Positions 39,701-44,624 of a stretch of DNA of 55,265 nucleotides are shown piece after piece (the stretch's first letter is position 1; every line of letters begins with the position of its first letter). The stretch is from a virus. The stretch lies in the IMG/VR virus record IMGVR_UViG_3300042523_000511, positions 1 through 55,265 of that record, one strand, 5' to 3'. The notes under the pieces were generated by a model, which worked only from the letters and a program-made list of their open reading frames with translations, was not told the origin of the DNA and made no database searches. A program made the position numbers and the translations under genes.

Positions 39701-39810
39701 TGCAGCGCAGAGGTGTAACTTGGTATGCTCCAGGAACTAGCACTCCTAGCAACGGTCAGCCATTGCAACTCACTGACACAAATGCCGCAAGGTTCTTACG
39801 TGGATTATAA
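24730..39810 (+). CDS. Giant 5026-residue baseplate/fibre protein (gp7 position) with FG-GAP propeller
   Basis: One uninterrupted frame follows gp6 at the T4 gp7 position. The start (VRSVDFLPEIFQTDANKQFL) is a wedge-type N-terminus. Residues about 186-340 hold cupredoxin-like beta sandwiches, one ending LYYSCQTQSLMRG with Gln287 where copper proteins have His. Residues 570-623 and 3980-4033 are two copies of one 54-residue module. Residues about 1040-1800 form a Trp/Tyr-rich core (TPWEMLGFTVQPDWWEITYG). Near 1920 and 3866 are segments like chitin-binding CBM5/12 (YAKGEIVTYKGAYWSA). Residues 2321-3074 hold seven FG-GAP repeats, an integrin-alpha-like propeller. GxGY repeats lie at about 3745-3800. 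Fibre-type beta modules (VTVDGVLQRPNIDYT) recur many times, and the end has the receptor-binding type module DTIYVTDAAALSEP. I infer gp7 fused to host-recognition domains. No break is seen. Confidence 0.72.
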   Translation: MARVRSVDFLPEIFQTDANKQFLAATLDQLIQEPKFKKTQGYIGRTVGPGVNPNDKYVIEPDKTRADYQLEPGVISVDPTDNSKIVDAITYPGITDSLVYQGSPSTQPSRLYTSDYYSLDPFINFDTFVNFSQYYWVPDGPDVVTVQSPGVALSQNFSVNRENGVYTFSGVTGNNPTINLVRGGNYTFQVAQNNKETVNYKVTRTNVTSFNIDNEPNAPIVLTRGNTYTFNLFVQGDFPFWIKTAATTGTGDAYNTGVTRNGSTVGTVTFVVPQDAPDTLYYSCQTQSLMRGTISIIDAEPGDGPGFWIQTAPGVNGLDPITPNITSRSIYGVTDNGIDLGTINFNVPQKTAQDFFYYLTSIGAVDLVTDLFFENIDGARLDQFIATYGGIDGITDLNTRTLVFANSAGDPATNYYSVWRISYVTVGAYTYLSLGSILNIDNLEKWTIRYGTEYSSTQWYKNQAGYIVEMPVLTAKLDTLYYQDGTDPEIFGIIRLIEQDNSGTIYIEDILGKTNYTSPDGITFTNGLKVQFLGSVSPSSYATGSNAFICTNTAAGINLITTESTLGMAVGQEIIFSSTAFGGVSTGVTYYVQTVFSSSQFKVSATKNGPAVTLTSANGSMVATTSQNPQYYVSGVGTAIELLPVTNYITPEEYAAADDIDYLTINRDSPDLNAWSRSNRWFHIDVLNATGAYNDTPVVIDNDKKGKRPIIQFRGGIRLYNMGTDAKQPVNVIDFTETDAFSNIEGSTGYSVNDYTFVNGSRVIFAADEDPNVRSKIYVVNFVTPDTVTPLIDQPIINLVEATDGEISVDQTTTCISGSQVGITYWYDGVEWLEAQQKTSVQQAPLFDIFDADGISLANTVTYPSSTFTGTKLFSYATGSGITDPILQLTLKYLSLTNVGDIVFDNNLYSDSFVYVRDNVSTTAPISSGFVYEYASRTVYDRLIGWQTAAVPTLMRQQFKFVYNLQPLQLDVAVQTNVVTTVPSVKVFVGSIFQDPGTYTISTTTNTTTITFSTVHVVGDVIEVEVLSDQISQVAFYQVPLNLNNNPLNANSPSFTLGTLRTHYNSICQNLTTFSGSINGANNTRDLGNIIPYGQIILQQSAPLTLAGYFMRSQQYNIFGALEYNSREYQKYKNQLLEAVTRQTIQYETAAQVLDTVIAEITLGRTSSNPFYWSDMLPASAVFTTTTYAVSYITTQVFDTVQSYNYTSANYLGMNVYVNDEILTRDLEYTVATDGPRIEILITLAIGDVVTVQEYSATYGTYVPNTPSKMGLYPAWRPAVIPVKTSAGEQLVILGHDGSQTPIFGDIRDEVLLEFETRIYNNIKLDGNPVPLDVADVIPGQFRDTGYSYSEINTILETNLLTYVGWNKLDYTLQNYNAGNPFTYNYSSSTNKLNGDTLLGAWRGINRFFYDTQQPELTPWEMLGFTVQPDWWEITYGPAPYTSDNMNLWDDLELGLVRDPVGAYTLPAYARPGLTSVLPTGTAGELLAPLESVVAGYNTQSFQKSWAPGDGGPVEASWWNSSDYPFAAMRLLALTRPAKFFALFADRDLYKYSTEFDQYLYNERYRLDANGVQVYGDGTSKASYINWIVDYNRITGTDSTVALEKDLQNLDVRLCYRMASFSDKQYLKLYTEKSSPKSTNDSLQIPPESYQLLVYKNQPFDRLIYSSVVIQVVDGGWAVFGYSTARPFFNTLTSIPVGQFQTYSVASKTIKAPANYTTNITQIPYGFVFTTESAVANFLLSYGKFLESQGFEFTNQINGYLMTWSQMVYEYMYWSQQGWGTGSLINLNPLATGLSVFKEQAVVDTITSQTAEHVILDQNRKDFPVRDLNIVRVDNNFTIQPLNNQSLSFIDMRYTSFESMIVLDNASLFGDLIFEPVTGARQSRLYLSGTTTTEWDGSVNAQGFILNQNNIPAWTGLKTYAKGEIVTYKGAYWSAATIVQPSAKFNYNDWNQSDYTFIEQGLLANLANKADQLSNSYDINSANLIADNDLLSYGLIGFRPRQYMAALNLDDVSQLNIYREFLGTKGTKNSTDLFGQAKFNKEVADYKVYENWAIQRGVYGANANRSFFDLRLNRALLSSNPSLVQVVVPNEASTADQQIFLSDVWKNSFPLTTTALLPTTTTLPTDIALPNAGYVNIDDADITVFDLDDPTNLNANIDSIIVGTSIWVAKVNSYDWNIYRAESVPGTIQHVCDNLNGTSRVIFSGQHGLSTGDRLIIRFFDTEVNGVYTVLSVPNLTTVNIALDLAGDRTVVNGTGIGFTLKTMRVDQASDILDLPYAQQILPGAKVWVDDNGQGLWEVLEKQNPFTDRTVLAPVLLDATEQYGASVAQATNRAALFVGSPRYGFGTGTATGGIYLYVKNYSDQYVPISPISNQDTVLTLNTTGLRGYGNAVDAGNQTWAIGGASASLGPAPAGSPANNGYAVVLWRDPAAGIVNSSPWIQSQLLTLPGTTTTTTPGAGEFGYSVAMSLDERWLYVGAPGLNTVYAYGQVQWQNQFLQYKANGTSNTADISNNIQINNANQIVVTKNNAVLVLSTDYTVDAGFTTVTFTSTPAADDIINISRLYFKAFTASGATYSLSPYLFTLTDIYSFSVTVDGVLQRPNIDYTYSAGTLTFYNIPSGGAAIGVTSQYYYELAGTLTPTVAVAAGARFGASVQCSTDGRQVIIGCSSATVDGLLEAGSVYVFDRNVQKFIRQDDSSNTYTVLGTVSAPVSVLVNNAFLTNQTDSIVGADDTFSVSGNNITINKDLFVGDVIEIEINQFVQQQLITENVVAEYTNYGQSLDLCPYNCSLYVGAPQDSSVVWKGGVVERSVNQSRSYGTITSTIANPSLTAGQTLRVNNMDIAVPASPNNNIAGLAAAINGGEAGTNTGAPNATAVVSTDGYLTIFVTNTDAALEGNKLQVAPGSVGTVFSALGFKTFVYTQTIESPRPVEFGQFGYSVAINDTALNLVVGSPKGSLYLPMVFDYNTTTQEAGTTFDGNSTTFFSPVVQSGVVYTYDYLPSNSLSVANPGKFIFGQQVETDSVTYLDQFGYAVSYNSGVLVATAPGEDFEDSTFSEYGAAYLFENPTRRLAWEPIAIQQPVVDIKLLTSVYMYDRISSAKSQFFDFFDPLQGKVLGAAQENIDFISAVDPASYNVGPINNRGNTWNVTNLGEVWWDISTVRFINPNQDNPTYASRRWGQVFPGSSVDVYQWISSTVPPANYTGVGVPYSTTSYVVSTRLNQSGTFVTEYYFWVRGITETASQSGKTLSVATVASYIQEPKASGISYIAPINSSTIAIYNGLDYIVAFDTILSIEFDQTLTDANVHTEYELIAQGEEDAFLTDNLYRKLQDSFCGVDTAGNKVPDPNLNYAQQYGVQFRPRQSMFVDRFLALKNYIQRANDVFSLYPITESRSFVLLNSAEPEPTLASGEWDLRVANLEILGFQNIYAVPLGYKYLVVTNSLNRGLWTINEVQATITDPSVRELVLSRVQNYDTRQYWSYVNWYKPGYNSSSTVVAEVPNYATLATLSVPIGSSVKVTANAQGKFEIYLRTDTGWDRVALEDGTIEISAEIYNYALGRFGFDVEVFDAQYYDQEPIIETRKIIQAINEELFVDELKIERNKSLTLMFNFILSELLAPEWLIKTSLIDVQHKVRDLVPYQNYIRDNQDFVSEYLQEVKPYHVQVRAFNLTYDGADDYMGSLTDFDVPAYYNTDLTIPQYVSPILLPYQHATAQAFNTLSDTAPNSTLWADWPYSQWFGNYLLQVASITVTDQGTGYTIAPTVAIVPADGDTGSGAEAVAVLNSLGNVVSITVTNPGSGYRSTPTVVFSGGNGTSATAYPVMSGLGNATNQATGNSEFYNLVRNFKTVIKYDRYQYQTSILTWSSDGTYENGTLVRYDNRVWQADSTDGSTAVVGPEFNLEDWILVDAATLSGVNRTMGFYVPGVNELGLDLQLLVDGTSYPGVQVWGDYFLGSAPASPTLVCTATDATTNEITCVQTVRLSLNDPIRFYGTVFGGIVAGTVYYVNSIVDSTHFTVALSPDGLTVSLTTATGTMVADVPEPLDATYASSFTDQYLGLRPTDINVDGGEFIGSYEGHAPEELVNGSEYDTLDFRVYTRPGADWLNRGHGFSIGSYNYVYQDSALRWDDLVQNPVNIEVSNVTTDSDLSPDVDYVVDWENQTISAITGGGIATGDVINIAAYEMGGGNQLFRGNYSGSNVNDSVVIPVKADEIYELVLFVNGENVSGATWTPYANSTPWTYENSYAAQTVVEDNNLYYRALQVVPPGILIDDPLYWVAFVPATKSIVTFPYPIASVKYATTEALPAPYGYVYNNGVNGVGATLTNANIYDYYSVLTIDGVTPSVGDRILVKNEVGAYTNDTTQSATFNGIYTVTRVGNSFVSWILTRATDFVNPQDIPSAVTLVTSGSTNADTRWVCASNPSISVGTTEINWIPFIGSASPYGAGDGISITAMGIEDPQYSWSTATTQYRTVTLSDTLTNSINLENSMQGTNVANLVVTLNGKRLQPPEGIEWTGDGTSSSFGLPQRGGGYPQSEINAYTDIQVWLDNVLQVQNYGSVVGDYYVTNYDGSNTPGRQVIFFTPPADGAQILISVSTIAQYSVATGTTNRLLITPLMNQGDHLAITSWNDTSQQDILTLVFVGPVTTGLTLVEPYDSTGYSFPDASPVNDTPGSYDFSLGVAIPDNDFNLGREGLLADRLWVTLDGNRLYAGVDYAVQGQYLILGSGVIGSAQVLAVTEFTQSIVPDAMAFRLFQDMRGVQTTFRITASTTTTVTQTVSATADTIYVTDAAALSEPNLSAGIFGVATINGERILYRERNLAANSISGLQRGTAGTAAATHAVGAEVYDMGIGNRQPQEDQNYIVSDTSTGDGSTTIFYAPTIEFDLGDSSFEIDSIEVYVGGNRARNGYYAGQFVIGQTYTIASIGNTNWYAIGLPSDVFPAPGVVFTATGAGTGTGVAGNSLASNYYKESDYDPLAIQFLTASDLPAPGAGVDVVILQRRGVTWYAPGTSTPSNGQPLQLTDTNAARFLRGL
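26437..26598 (+). repeat. First copy of a 54-residue module duplicated in the giant protein
   Basis: This stretch codes residues 570-623 and aligns without gaps to residues 3980-4033 with 22 of 54 positions identical by my count. Shared positions include FGG, YYV and the end MVA. DNA similarity is low, so the duplication or domain transfer is old. Confidence 0.7.
31690..33950 (+). other. Seven FG-GAP repeats (predicted beta-propeller) inside the giant protein
   Basis: Seven blade starts of the type Y/FG-x-S/A-V followed by a strand ending V/IG-x-P or similar occur at about residues 2321 (QYGASVA, LFVGSPR), 2387 (GYGNAVD, WAIGGAS), 2459 (EFGYSVA, LYVGAPG), 2648 (RFGASVQ, VIIGCSS), 2775 (NYGQSLD, LYVGAPQ), 2933 (QFGYSVA, LVVGSPK) and 3027 (QFGYAVS, LVATAPG). 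Seven is the blade number of integrin-alpha propellers. Fibre-type sandwich modules are inserted between blades 3 and 5. The usual DxDxDG calcium loops are missing. Confidence 0.65.
36667..36828 (+). repeat. Second copy of the 54-residue module in the giant protein
   Basis: This stretch codes residues 3980-4033, the partner of residues 570-623 more than 3,300 residues earlier. The ungapped alignment and the same end (MVA) indicate homology inside one protein. Confidence 0.7.
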
Positions 39811-39828
39811 CAAGGTAAATAAAAGATC

Positions 39829-39981
39829 ATGTCAACTACTATGCCAAAACAGCCAGTAACTGCAAATTCTGAGCAAACTCAGCCCAAGCGTCCCAACGAG
39901 CAAGGATCGTTTTCCGTAGAAGCTCACGTGCGTATTTTTGACCCAAAAACACGCGAAGTTTATGTGGAGAAACGAGCATGA
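39829..39981 (+). CDS. 50-residue protein similar to the start of the next gene
   Basis: A short frame follows the giant gene with AAGG as Shine-Dalgarno and overlaps the next gene by ATGA. The first 27 residues are polar and Pro/Gln-rich. The last part, VRIFDPKTREVYVEKRA, closely parallels the start of the following protein, LKVYDPNNGEVFVDKKNA. It ends just where the homologous sequence would continue into NAIHYEN. This looks like a duplicated or broken-off N-terminal module and not a random frame. It could be a small virion or assembly peptide, or a remnant whose termination feeds ribosomes into the next gene. Confidence 0.6.
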   Translation: MSTTMPKQPVTANSEQTQPKRPNEQGSFSVEAHVRIFDPKTREVYVEKRA

Positions 39982-40604
39982 TGATTACCCCAGGTTTAGC
40001 CCAAATTCAGGGATTTTTAAAAGTTTACGATCCCAACAATGGTGAAGTATTTGTAGACAAGAAAAACGCAATTCACTACGAAAACATATCAATTGCTATG
40101 GCTCAAGCTCTAAGCAATAGATTGGACGCAAATGGGGCAAGGTTGGGAGTTATCTATTCTATGGCATTTGGTAATGGTGGCAGCTCGGTAGACCCTACTG
40201 GTGTGATTACATATTTGCCCCCAAACACTGTGGGGCAAAATGCAGGGTTATACAATGAAACGTATGCAAAAGTTGTGGATGATAATTCAGCAGCTGACAC
40301 TGATCCTGAAACCAATTACATGACAGTGCTACATACATCTGGCACTGTGTACACAGATATTTTAGTAACCTGCTTGTTGGACTACGGCGAGCCGCCAACT
40401 CAGCAAGCATTTGATAATTCGACTAATTTTAACGGTGAATATGTGTTTGACGAACTGGGATTAAAATCTTGGAACGGTAGTTCAACTGACTTACGATTGA
40501 TCACTCATGTGATTTTCCATCCAGTACAAAAAAGTTTGAATCGTCAAATTCAAATTGATTATACTATACGTATACAGACACTGAGCAACATAAATGCCGT
40601 ATAA
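39978..40604 (+). CDS. Virion structural protein, baseplate/fibre-associated
   Basis: This 208-residue protein starts with a strand module (IQGFLKVYDPNNGEVFVD, then KKNAIHYENISIAMAQALSN) common in T4-like phages of aquatic bacteria downstream of the large wedge protein. The rest is strand-rich, with YSMAFGNGG, a Pro/Asn loop, and an end VIFHPVQKSLNRQIQIDYTI that resembles a closing beta sheet of a virion protein. No enzyme motif is visible. It begins on the stop of the 50-residue gene (ATGA). The perfect late box at 40600 overlaps its last codons, so the following fibre gene can be transcribed separately. Role inferred from position only. Confidence 0.5.
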   Translation: MMITPGLAQIQGFLKVYDPNNGEVFVDKKNAIHYENISIAMAQALSNRLDANGARLGVIYSMAFGNGGSSVDPTGVITYLPPNTVGQNAGLYNETYAKVVDDNSAADTDPETNYMTVLHTSGTVYTDILVTCLLDYGEPPTQQAFDNSTNFNGEYVFDELGLKSWNGSSTDLRLITHVIFHPVQKSLNRQIQIDYTIRIQTLSNINAV

Positions 40605-40607
40605 ATA
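40600..40607 (+). promoter_or_regulatory. Late promoter (TATAAATA) before the fibre gene
   Basis: A perfect TATAAATA overlaps the stop of the preceding gene and ends 30 bases before the ATG at 40638. The spacing is as for the box before gp6. Confidence 0.75.
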
Positions 40608-40637
40608 TAGAAAAATATAGGAACAAGGCGATAACCC

Positions 40638-42416
40638 ATGGCATATACAATTAATCTAACAAACGGCACCACGTTTGCTACCATAACAGATGGTACTGTA
40701 AATCAGGCCAGTTCGATGACTTTGGTTGGCAAAAACTACGCTGGATACGGCCAGTTTTTAGATGACAACTTTATCCACCTGTTGGAAAACAGTGCTAATT
40801 CTACAGCACCTACTGCACCACTCACTGGGCAATTATGGTGGGATAGCACTAATACTTTGTTAAAAGTATATACAGGTGTGACTTGGACTGTAGTTGGTGG
40901 CGCTACAGCGTCAGCATCGGCACCTTCCCCAGTTGTGCAAGGCGATTTGTGGTATGACAATGTTAATCAACAGCTCAAAGTTTGCTCAGTAGCAGGTGCG
41001 CCAGGAACATTTATTGTGGTTGGCCCTGCTTACTCTAGTGCTCAAGGTACCTCAGGCGCTGTGCCAATTACCATCAGCGATGGATCTACAGGCTATATTG
41101 TAACAGGACTATATGCTAACAACAACTTGGTTGGCATTATTAGCGGTGCGTCTGACTTTGTGCCAGCTGGCAACAGTTCTAGTTATATCACAGCATTTCC
41201 TAAAATTTACAAAGGCTTTACAGTTTGGAACACTGGCAACAACAGCGGCAACATTAGTAATCCAGGTAACATTACTATGGCTGTGGCTGGCAGTGTGATT
41301 GAAACAGTAGCCAGCACAGGCGTTTTTGTTACTGGATTGATCAGCGCCACCGGCAACGTTACTGCTGCCAACTTTGTTGGCAATGTGATTCCACCAGCTG
41401 GCGGATCAGTCAGTACTACAGGTAATATCACAGGCGGAAATCTGTTGACCAGTGGAATAATGTCTGCTACTGGTAACGCTACTGGTGGCAATTTAATTAC
41501 TAGCGGTCTAGCCACAGTTACCGGCAATATCACAGGTGGCAATGTTAATGCAGGTATTGTTTCAGCATCTGGCAACGTACAAGGTGGTAATTTACGCACT
41601 GCTGGATTGATCTCTGCCACAGGCAATATCACCGGCGGCAATGTGTTGTTTGGTTCAGGTATTGTGAGCGGTACTGGAAACGTAATTGGCGGCAATGTGT
41701 TGTTTGGTTCAGGTATTGTGAGCGGCGTAGGAAACATTGCTGGTGGATACATTTTTGGCAATGGCAGTCAACTTACTGGTGTTAGCGCCGCAGTTTCTGT
41801 GTCTAAAATTGAAAACGGTTTATCTGTGGCAAACATTGGGACAAGTGGAGGCAACTTGGCTATTACCATTGGTAGCACTTCCAACGTAATGGTTGTGGCC
41901 ACTACTGGTATTATTGTTACCGGACTGAGCACCCCAAGCATTGAGAAAACCGGGTCAAACGCTGTGGGAAATATTGGTTCAGCCAGCAGTTATTTTAACA
42001 GATTGTTTGCTACCGCTACCACAGCCTTGTACGCTGACGTTGCAGAACGTTTTGCAGCTGACGAAGAACTAGCCCCAGGCACAGTGGTTGAACTAGGCGG
42101 CTCTGCGGAAATTACCAGATCCAAACAAGATTTAAGTGAAAATGTGTTCGGCGTTATAAGTACTAATGCAGCTTACCTAATGAATGGTGGCGCTGGAGAA
42201 GACAACACGCATCCACCAGTTGCAATGACTGGCCGTGTTCCAGTGCAAGTAGTTGGCGTAGTGCGCAAAGGTGACAGATTGGTATCAGCAGGCAACGGTG
42301 TTGCTAGAGCTGCTCAACCTGGTGAAGCCACAGCATTTAATGTAATTGGACGAGCACTGGTTGACAAACTCACCCCTGGTCCAGGTACAATAGAAGCAAT
42401 TGTAACTATAAAGTAA
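40638..42416 (+). CDS. Tail fibre protein with beta-roll repeats
   Basis: The 592-residue protein starts with a small domain (INLTNGTTFATITDGTVNQA, then SMTLVGKNYAGYGQFLDDNF) and two GxLWWD/GDLWYD segments typical of T4-like phage fibres. Residues about 215-385 are a run of short repeats of the type TGNITGGN..LISATGN, which fold as a stacked beta shaft. Two copies are almost identical in DNA. The C-terminus from about 465 (YADVAERFAADEELAPGTVV, then PVAMTGRVPVQVVG and KGDRLV) is a widespread fibre-end domain that may act as a trimerisation or capping unit. The protein likely forms a trimeric fibre that contacts the host surface. A perfect late promoter precedes it. No chaperone gene is visible next to it. 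Confidence 0.75.
   Translation: MAYTINLTNGTTFATITDGTVNQASSMTLVGKNYAGYGQFLDDNFIHLLENSANSTAPTAPLTGQLWWDSTNTLLKVYTGVTWTVVGGATASASAPSPVVQGDLWYDNVNQQLKVCSVAGAPGTFIVVGPAYSSAQGTSGAVPITISDGSTGYIVTGLYANNNLVGIISGASDFVPAGNSSSYITAFPKIYKGFTVWNTGNNSGNISNPGNITMAVAGSVIETVASTGVFVTGLISATGNVTAANFVGNVIPPAGGSVSTTGNITGGNLLTSGIMSATGNATGGNLITSGLATVTGNITGGNVNAGIVSASGNVQGGNLRTAGLISATGNITGGNVLFGSGIVSGTGNVIGGNVLFGSGIVSGVGNIAGGYIFGNGSQLTGVSAAVSVSKIENGLSVANIGTSGGNLAITIGSTSNVMVVATTGIIVTGLSTPSIEKTGSNAVGNIGSASSYFNRLFATATTALYADVAERFAADEELAPGTVVELGGSAEITRSKQDLSENVFGVISTNAAYLMNGGAGEDNTHPPVAMTGRVPVQVVGVVRKGDRLVSAGNGVARAAQPGEATAFNVIGRALVDKLTPGPGTIEAIVTIK
41634..41725 (+). repeat. Perfect 38-bp direct repeat in the fibre shaft
   Basis: Bases 41634-41671 and 41688-41725 are identical over 38 bases, with a period of 54 bases (18 codons). 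The repeat codes GGNVLFGSGIVSG. Identity at DNA level points to recent duplication or gene conversion, a way to lengthen the shaft. Confidence 0.85.
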
Positions 42417-42428
42417 TCGGAACTAACA

Positions 42429-43421
42429 ATGACATATTCAAGTGGCGGATTAATTCAAGCAACAGACTTTAACGGGTTTGTGAGCACTGGATCTCCAAAT
42501 ATTAATAATATTTGGAGCACAGGATCAACCGACAGCGGCTGGGGGCAAACTGCCCTAAGTACAGTAAGTATTGGCGGCACTGTGACTGCTACAAACTGGG
42601 CCAGTTTGGTCAATACACTTGCTAGTATGGGCAGCCAAACAGGCACAACTATTACTTCTCGATCTGCTCCTACCGCAGGACAAACTATTAGTGTGTTGGC
42701 GGCTGTGGCCACCGACATTTCAAGTTGCAATACCAATCGCGCCAATGCCGCTGCTGTTGGCTCAACCAGTACCACTTGGACTGGCGCAGCCGCCAAAACT
42801 ACTACGACTGGCACAGGCACTGCCGCCTGGACTATCACTTGGACTCAGACAATAACTTTCCCATCGGCCGATCAAGCTAGATATTTTTACAATGCAGGCG
42901 GCAGAGTTTATTTGACCATGAACAAATCATCTACTGGTCTAGATAGCGACGCAGACTGGAACACATTCATTGGCAAAGTAGGCACAATAAGTGTTACTGG
43001 TATTGCTGGATCCAAAACCCTAGCTGGCGTTGCGTATACAGGAACCACAAGAACAGGTGGCACAGGTGGTACTCAAACTACACTATCCACAGCCACAGGT
43101 TGGTATGCGTTGACTGCTGGTGCTGCTGCAACTACCATATTCCAGTTGAATGATGACTTATCGGTCTATACTGGTGACACAGTCATTGTAACTGCTGCAA
43201 AAAATGCCGGCGCAACCACACTGACTTTAACTACAACATGGAACAGTACTGCTAGAGCAGGCGCAGGCCAAAACACTCAAATTTCAGGTGGTACCGATAC
43301 TACTTCACCGTTCTCGTCATACGGAACAGCACCCACAGTGCTTTGCCGATTTGTTCCACCATCAACAACTTATCTAACCAATAGCTGGGGCACACCCACT
43401 GTGGCAAGCTCAGTAGCTTAA
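42429..43421 (+). CDS. Fibre-type virion protein, Thr/Gly/Ala-rich
   Basis: This 330-residue protein starts TYSSGGLIQATDFNGFVS, a pattern shared by virion proteins in T4-like phages of aquatic bacteria. Residues 40-100 contain ATNWASLVNTLASMGSQTGT. The middle and end are Thr/Gly-rich strands (FYNAGGRVYLTMNKSSTG, then DADWNTFIGKVG). Composition is nearly free of Lys and Glu, with long T/G/A stretches, as in extracellular beta fibres. The gene follows the fibre gene by 12 bases with GGAA before its ATG and ends at a strong terminator, so it closes the structural block. The receptor it touches is unknown. Confidence 0.55.
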   Translation: MTYSSGGLIQATDFNGFVSTGSPNINNIWSTGSTDSGWGQTALSTVSIGGTVTATNWASLVNTLASMGSQTGTTITSRSAPTAGQTISVLAAVATDISSCNTNRANAAAVGSTSTTWTGAAAKTTTTGTGTAAWTITWTQTITFPSADQARYFYNAGGRVYLTMNKSSTGLDSDADWNTFIGKVGTISVTGIAGSKTLAGVAYTGTTRTGGTGGTQTTLSTATGWYALTAGAAATTIFQLNDDLSVYTGDTVIVTAAKNAGATTLTLTTTWNSTARAGAGQNTQISGGTDTTSPFSSYGTAPTVLCRFVPPSTTYLTNSWGTPTVASSVA

Positions 43422-43424
43422 CCT

Positions 43425-43451
43425 AAAGGGGCTGCTGCCCCTTTACTTTTT
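43425..43451 (+). terminator. Strong rho-independent terminator closing the structural block
   Basis: An 8-bp stem AAAGGGGC, loop TGCT, GCCCCTTT is followed by ACTTTTTC. It starts three bases after the stop codon at 43421. Confidence 0.9.
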
Positions 43452-43470
43452 CTTGTATATCCTGTACAAT
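43442..43470 (+). promoter_or_regulatory. Weak sigma70-like promoter before the 14-gene block
   Basis: TTTACT (43442-43447) and TACAAT (43465-43470) are 17 bases apart and could form a host promoter that overlaps the terminator. The start would fall close to the ATG at 43477, giving a nearly leaderless mRNA. Read-through of the terminator is the alternative, since no late box is seen here. Confidence 0.35.
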
Positions 43471-43476
43471 CGTAAC

Positions 43477-43782
43477 ATGAACACTGACGATTTAATTTCG
43501 CACAGCCGTGCTCGCTTTGATCACGTGGCTGCCAAACGCATACTCCGAGAGAAGTACGAAGCCCGAATGATATTTGCACATGCAGGAGGTATGTGGCGTG
43601 CCGGACCTGAACTCATAATTATCCTGGCCACTGTGCCTCCAGGTGATGCAGTGCTATTGGATTTGTATGAAACTCCTGTACAAGTACGGTCAGAAGAACT
43701 GCGCGGCTTGGCCATAACTCGCTGGCAAGAGCAAATGAATGCTTGGTTGATAGAACACAACGAACTCAGCACCAAACGATGA
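43477..43782 (+). CDS. Conserved hypothetical T4-like phage protein
   Basis: ATG 43477 is used; a TTG eight codons earlier lies inside the terminator region. The protein has 101 residues. It starts with a helix (DDLISHSRARFDHVAAKRIL), then MIFAHAGGMWRAGPELIIIL, a short strand, LLDLYETPVQVRSEEL, and a final helix RWQEQMNAWLIEH. The fold appears helical with a central hydrophobic hairpin. It recalls small unknown proteins next to tail genes in cyanophage-like genomes. Function is not known. It is the first gene of an unbroken chain of 14 genes and overlaps the next by ATGA, so it may belong functionally either to the virion or to the sugar cluster. Confidence 0.5.
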   Translation: MNTDDLISHSRARFDHVAAKRILREKYEARMIFAHAGGMWRAGPELIIILATVPPGDAVLLDLYETPVQVRSEELRGLAITRWQEQMNAWLIEHNELSTKR

Positions 43783-44624
43783 CTACCGGCGCACTAATCT
43801 TTGCTTTTGATACCAAACACACACGCTATCTTGACATGGCAGCCTTCTGTGCTGAACGTGTTAAACAGTTTCTCGACATTCCGGTAGCAGTGGTCACAAA
43901 CAATCCTGCTGCCAGCGATGAATCTGTGTTTAATCAAGTGATATATGCTGATCCACTAGGTGAAAACTCACGCTGGTTTGGTGATATACAAGATCATGTA
44001 CCTTGGCACAACAGCAATCGAGTAGATGCATACAATTTGTCGCCCTGGGATCAAACTCTAGTGTTAGACGCTGACTTTGTGGTCAATAGTGAAGATTTAA
44101 AAGCGGTTCTCGACAGCTCACAAGAGTTTATGTGCTTTCGATCGGCATTCAATCTTGCTAGACCAGAGGAAGAATTTTTGAACACTTTTGGCACATACCG
44201 GTTTCCCATGTACTGGGCCACTGTGATGATGTTTCGCCGATCAAATACAGCACAGTACATATTTGATGCCATGCAGATGATTCGTGAGAACTGGACACAC
44301 TACAGAGATCTCTATCACATTGCACAGCCCACATACAGAAATGACTATGCACTCAGTATAGCACTGGGTATTGTGAGTGGGCAAACACTAAAAGTAGATG
44401 CAATACCTTGGGGCATGCCCAGTGTGGTACCCGAAAACAAACTAACGTTTGATAATGAAACGTTCTGGAATATTGAGTATCAAGATGCACAAGGCAAATG
44501 TAAAACAGTCTCAATTGTTGGACTGGACTTTCATGCCATGGGCAAAAGAGATTTAGGAGTAATAGTTGAAACCCATAGAAGAACAAGGCTATGTGATACT
44601 AGCCTTGAACACGCCCCAAGTTGA
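43779..44624 (+). CDS. GT-A-like glycosyltransferase (DAD motif), GT8-like
   Basis: ATG 43779 overlaps the previous stop. This 281-residue protein starts with a Rossmann-like strand (GALIFAFDTKHTRYLDMAAF), a helix, then PVAVVTNNP. The metal-binding DxD-type motif is TLVLDADFVV near residue 95. Later, a strand-helix pair FPMYWATVMMFRRSNTAQYI and a final HAMGKRD with His resemble the acceptor part of GT8-type enzymes. Such enzymes move a sugar from a nucleotide sugar in a metal-dependent way in the cytoplasm. Donor and acceptor cannot be inferred. Its 3' end overlaps the next gene by 59 bases, an unusually long overlap. Confidence 0.55.
   Translation: MTTGALIFAFDTKHTRYLDMAAFCAERVKQFLDIPVAVVTNNPAASDESVFNQVIYADPLGENSRWFGDIQDHVPWHNSNRVDAYNLSPWDQTLVLDADFVVNSEDLKAVLDSSQEFMCFRSAFNLARPEEEFLNTFGTYRFPMYWATVMMFRRSNTAQYIFDAMQMIRENWTHYRDLYHIAQPTYRNDYALSIALGIVSGQTLKVDAIPWGMPSVVPENKLTFDNETFWNIEYQDAQGKCKTVSIVGLDFHAMGKRDLGVIVETHRRTRLCDTSLEHAPS

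Noticed and set aside
39814-39821. GGTAAATA before the 50-residue gene as a late promoter
   Set aside because: It is seven bases from the ATG and is better explained by the AAGG Shine-Dalgarno and an AT-rich spacer.
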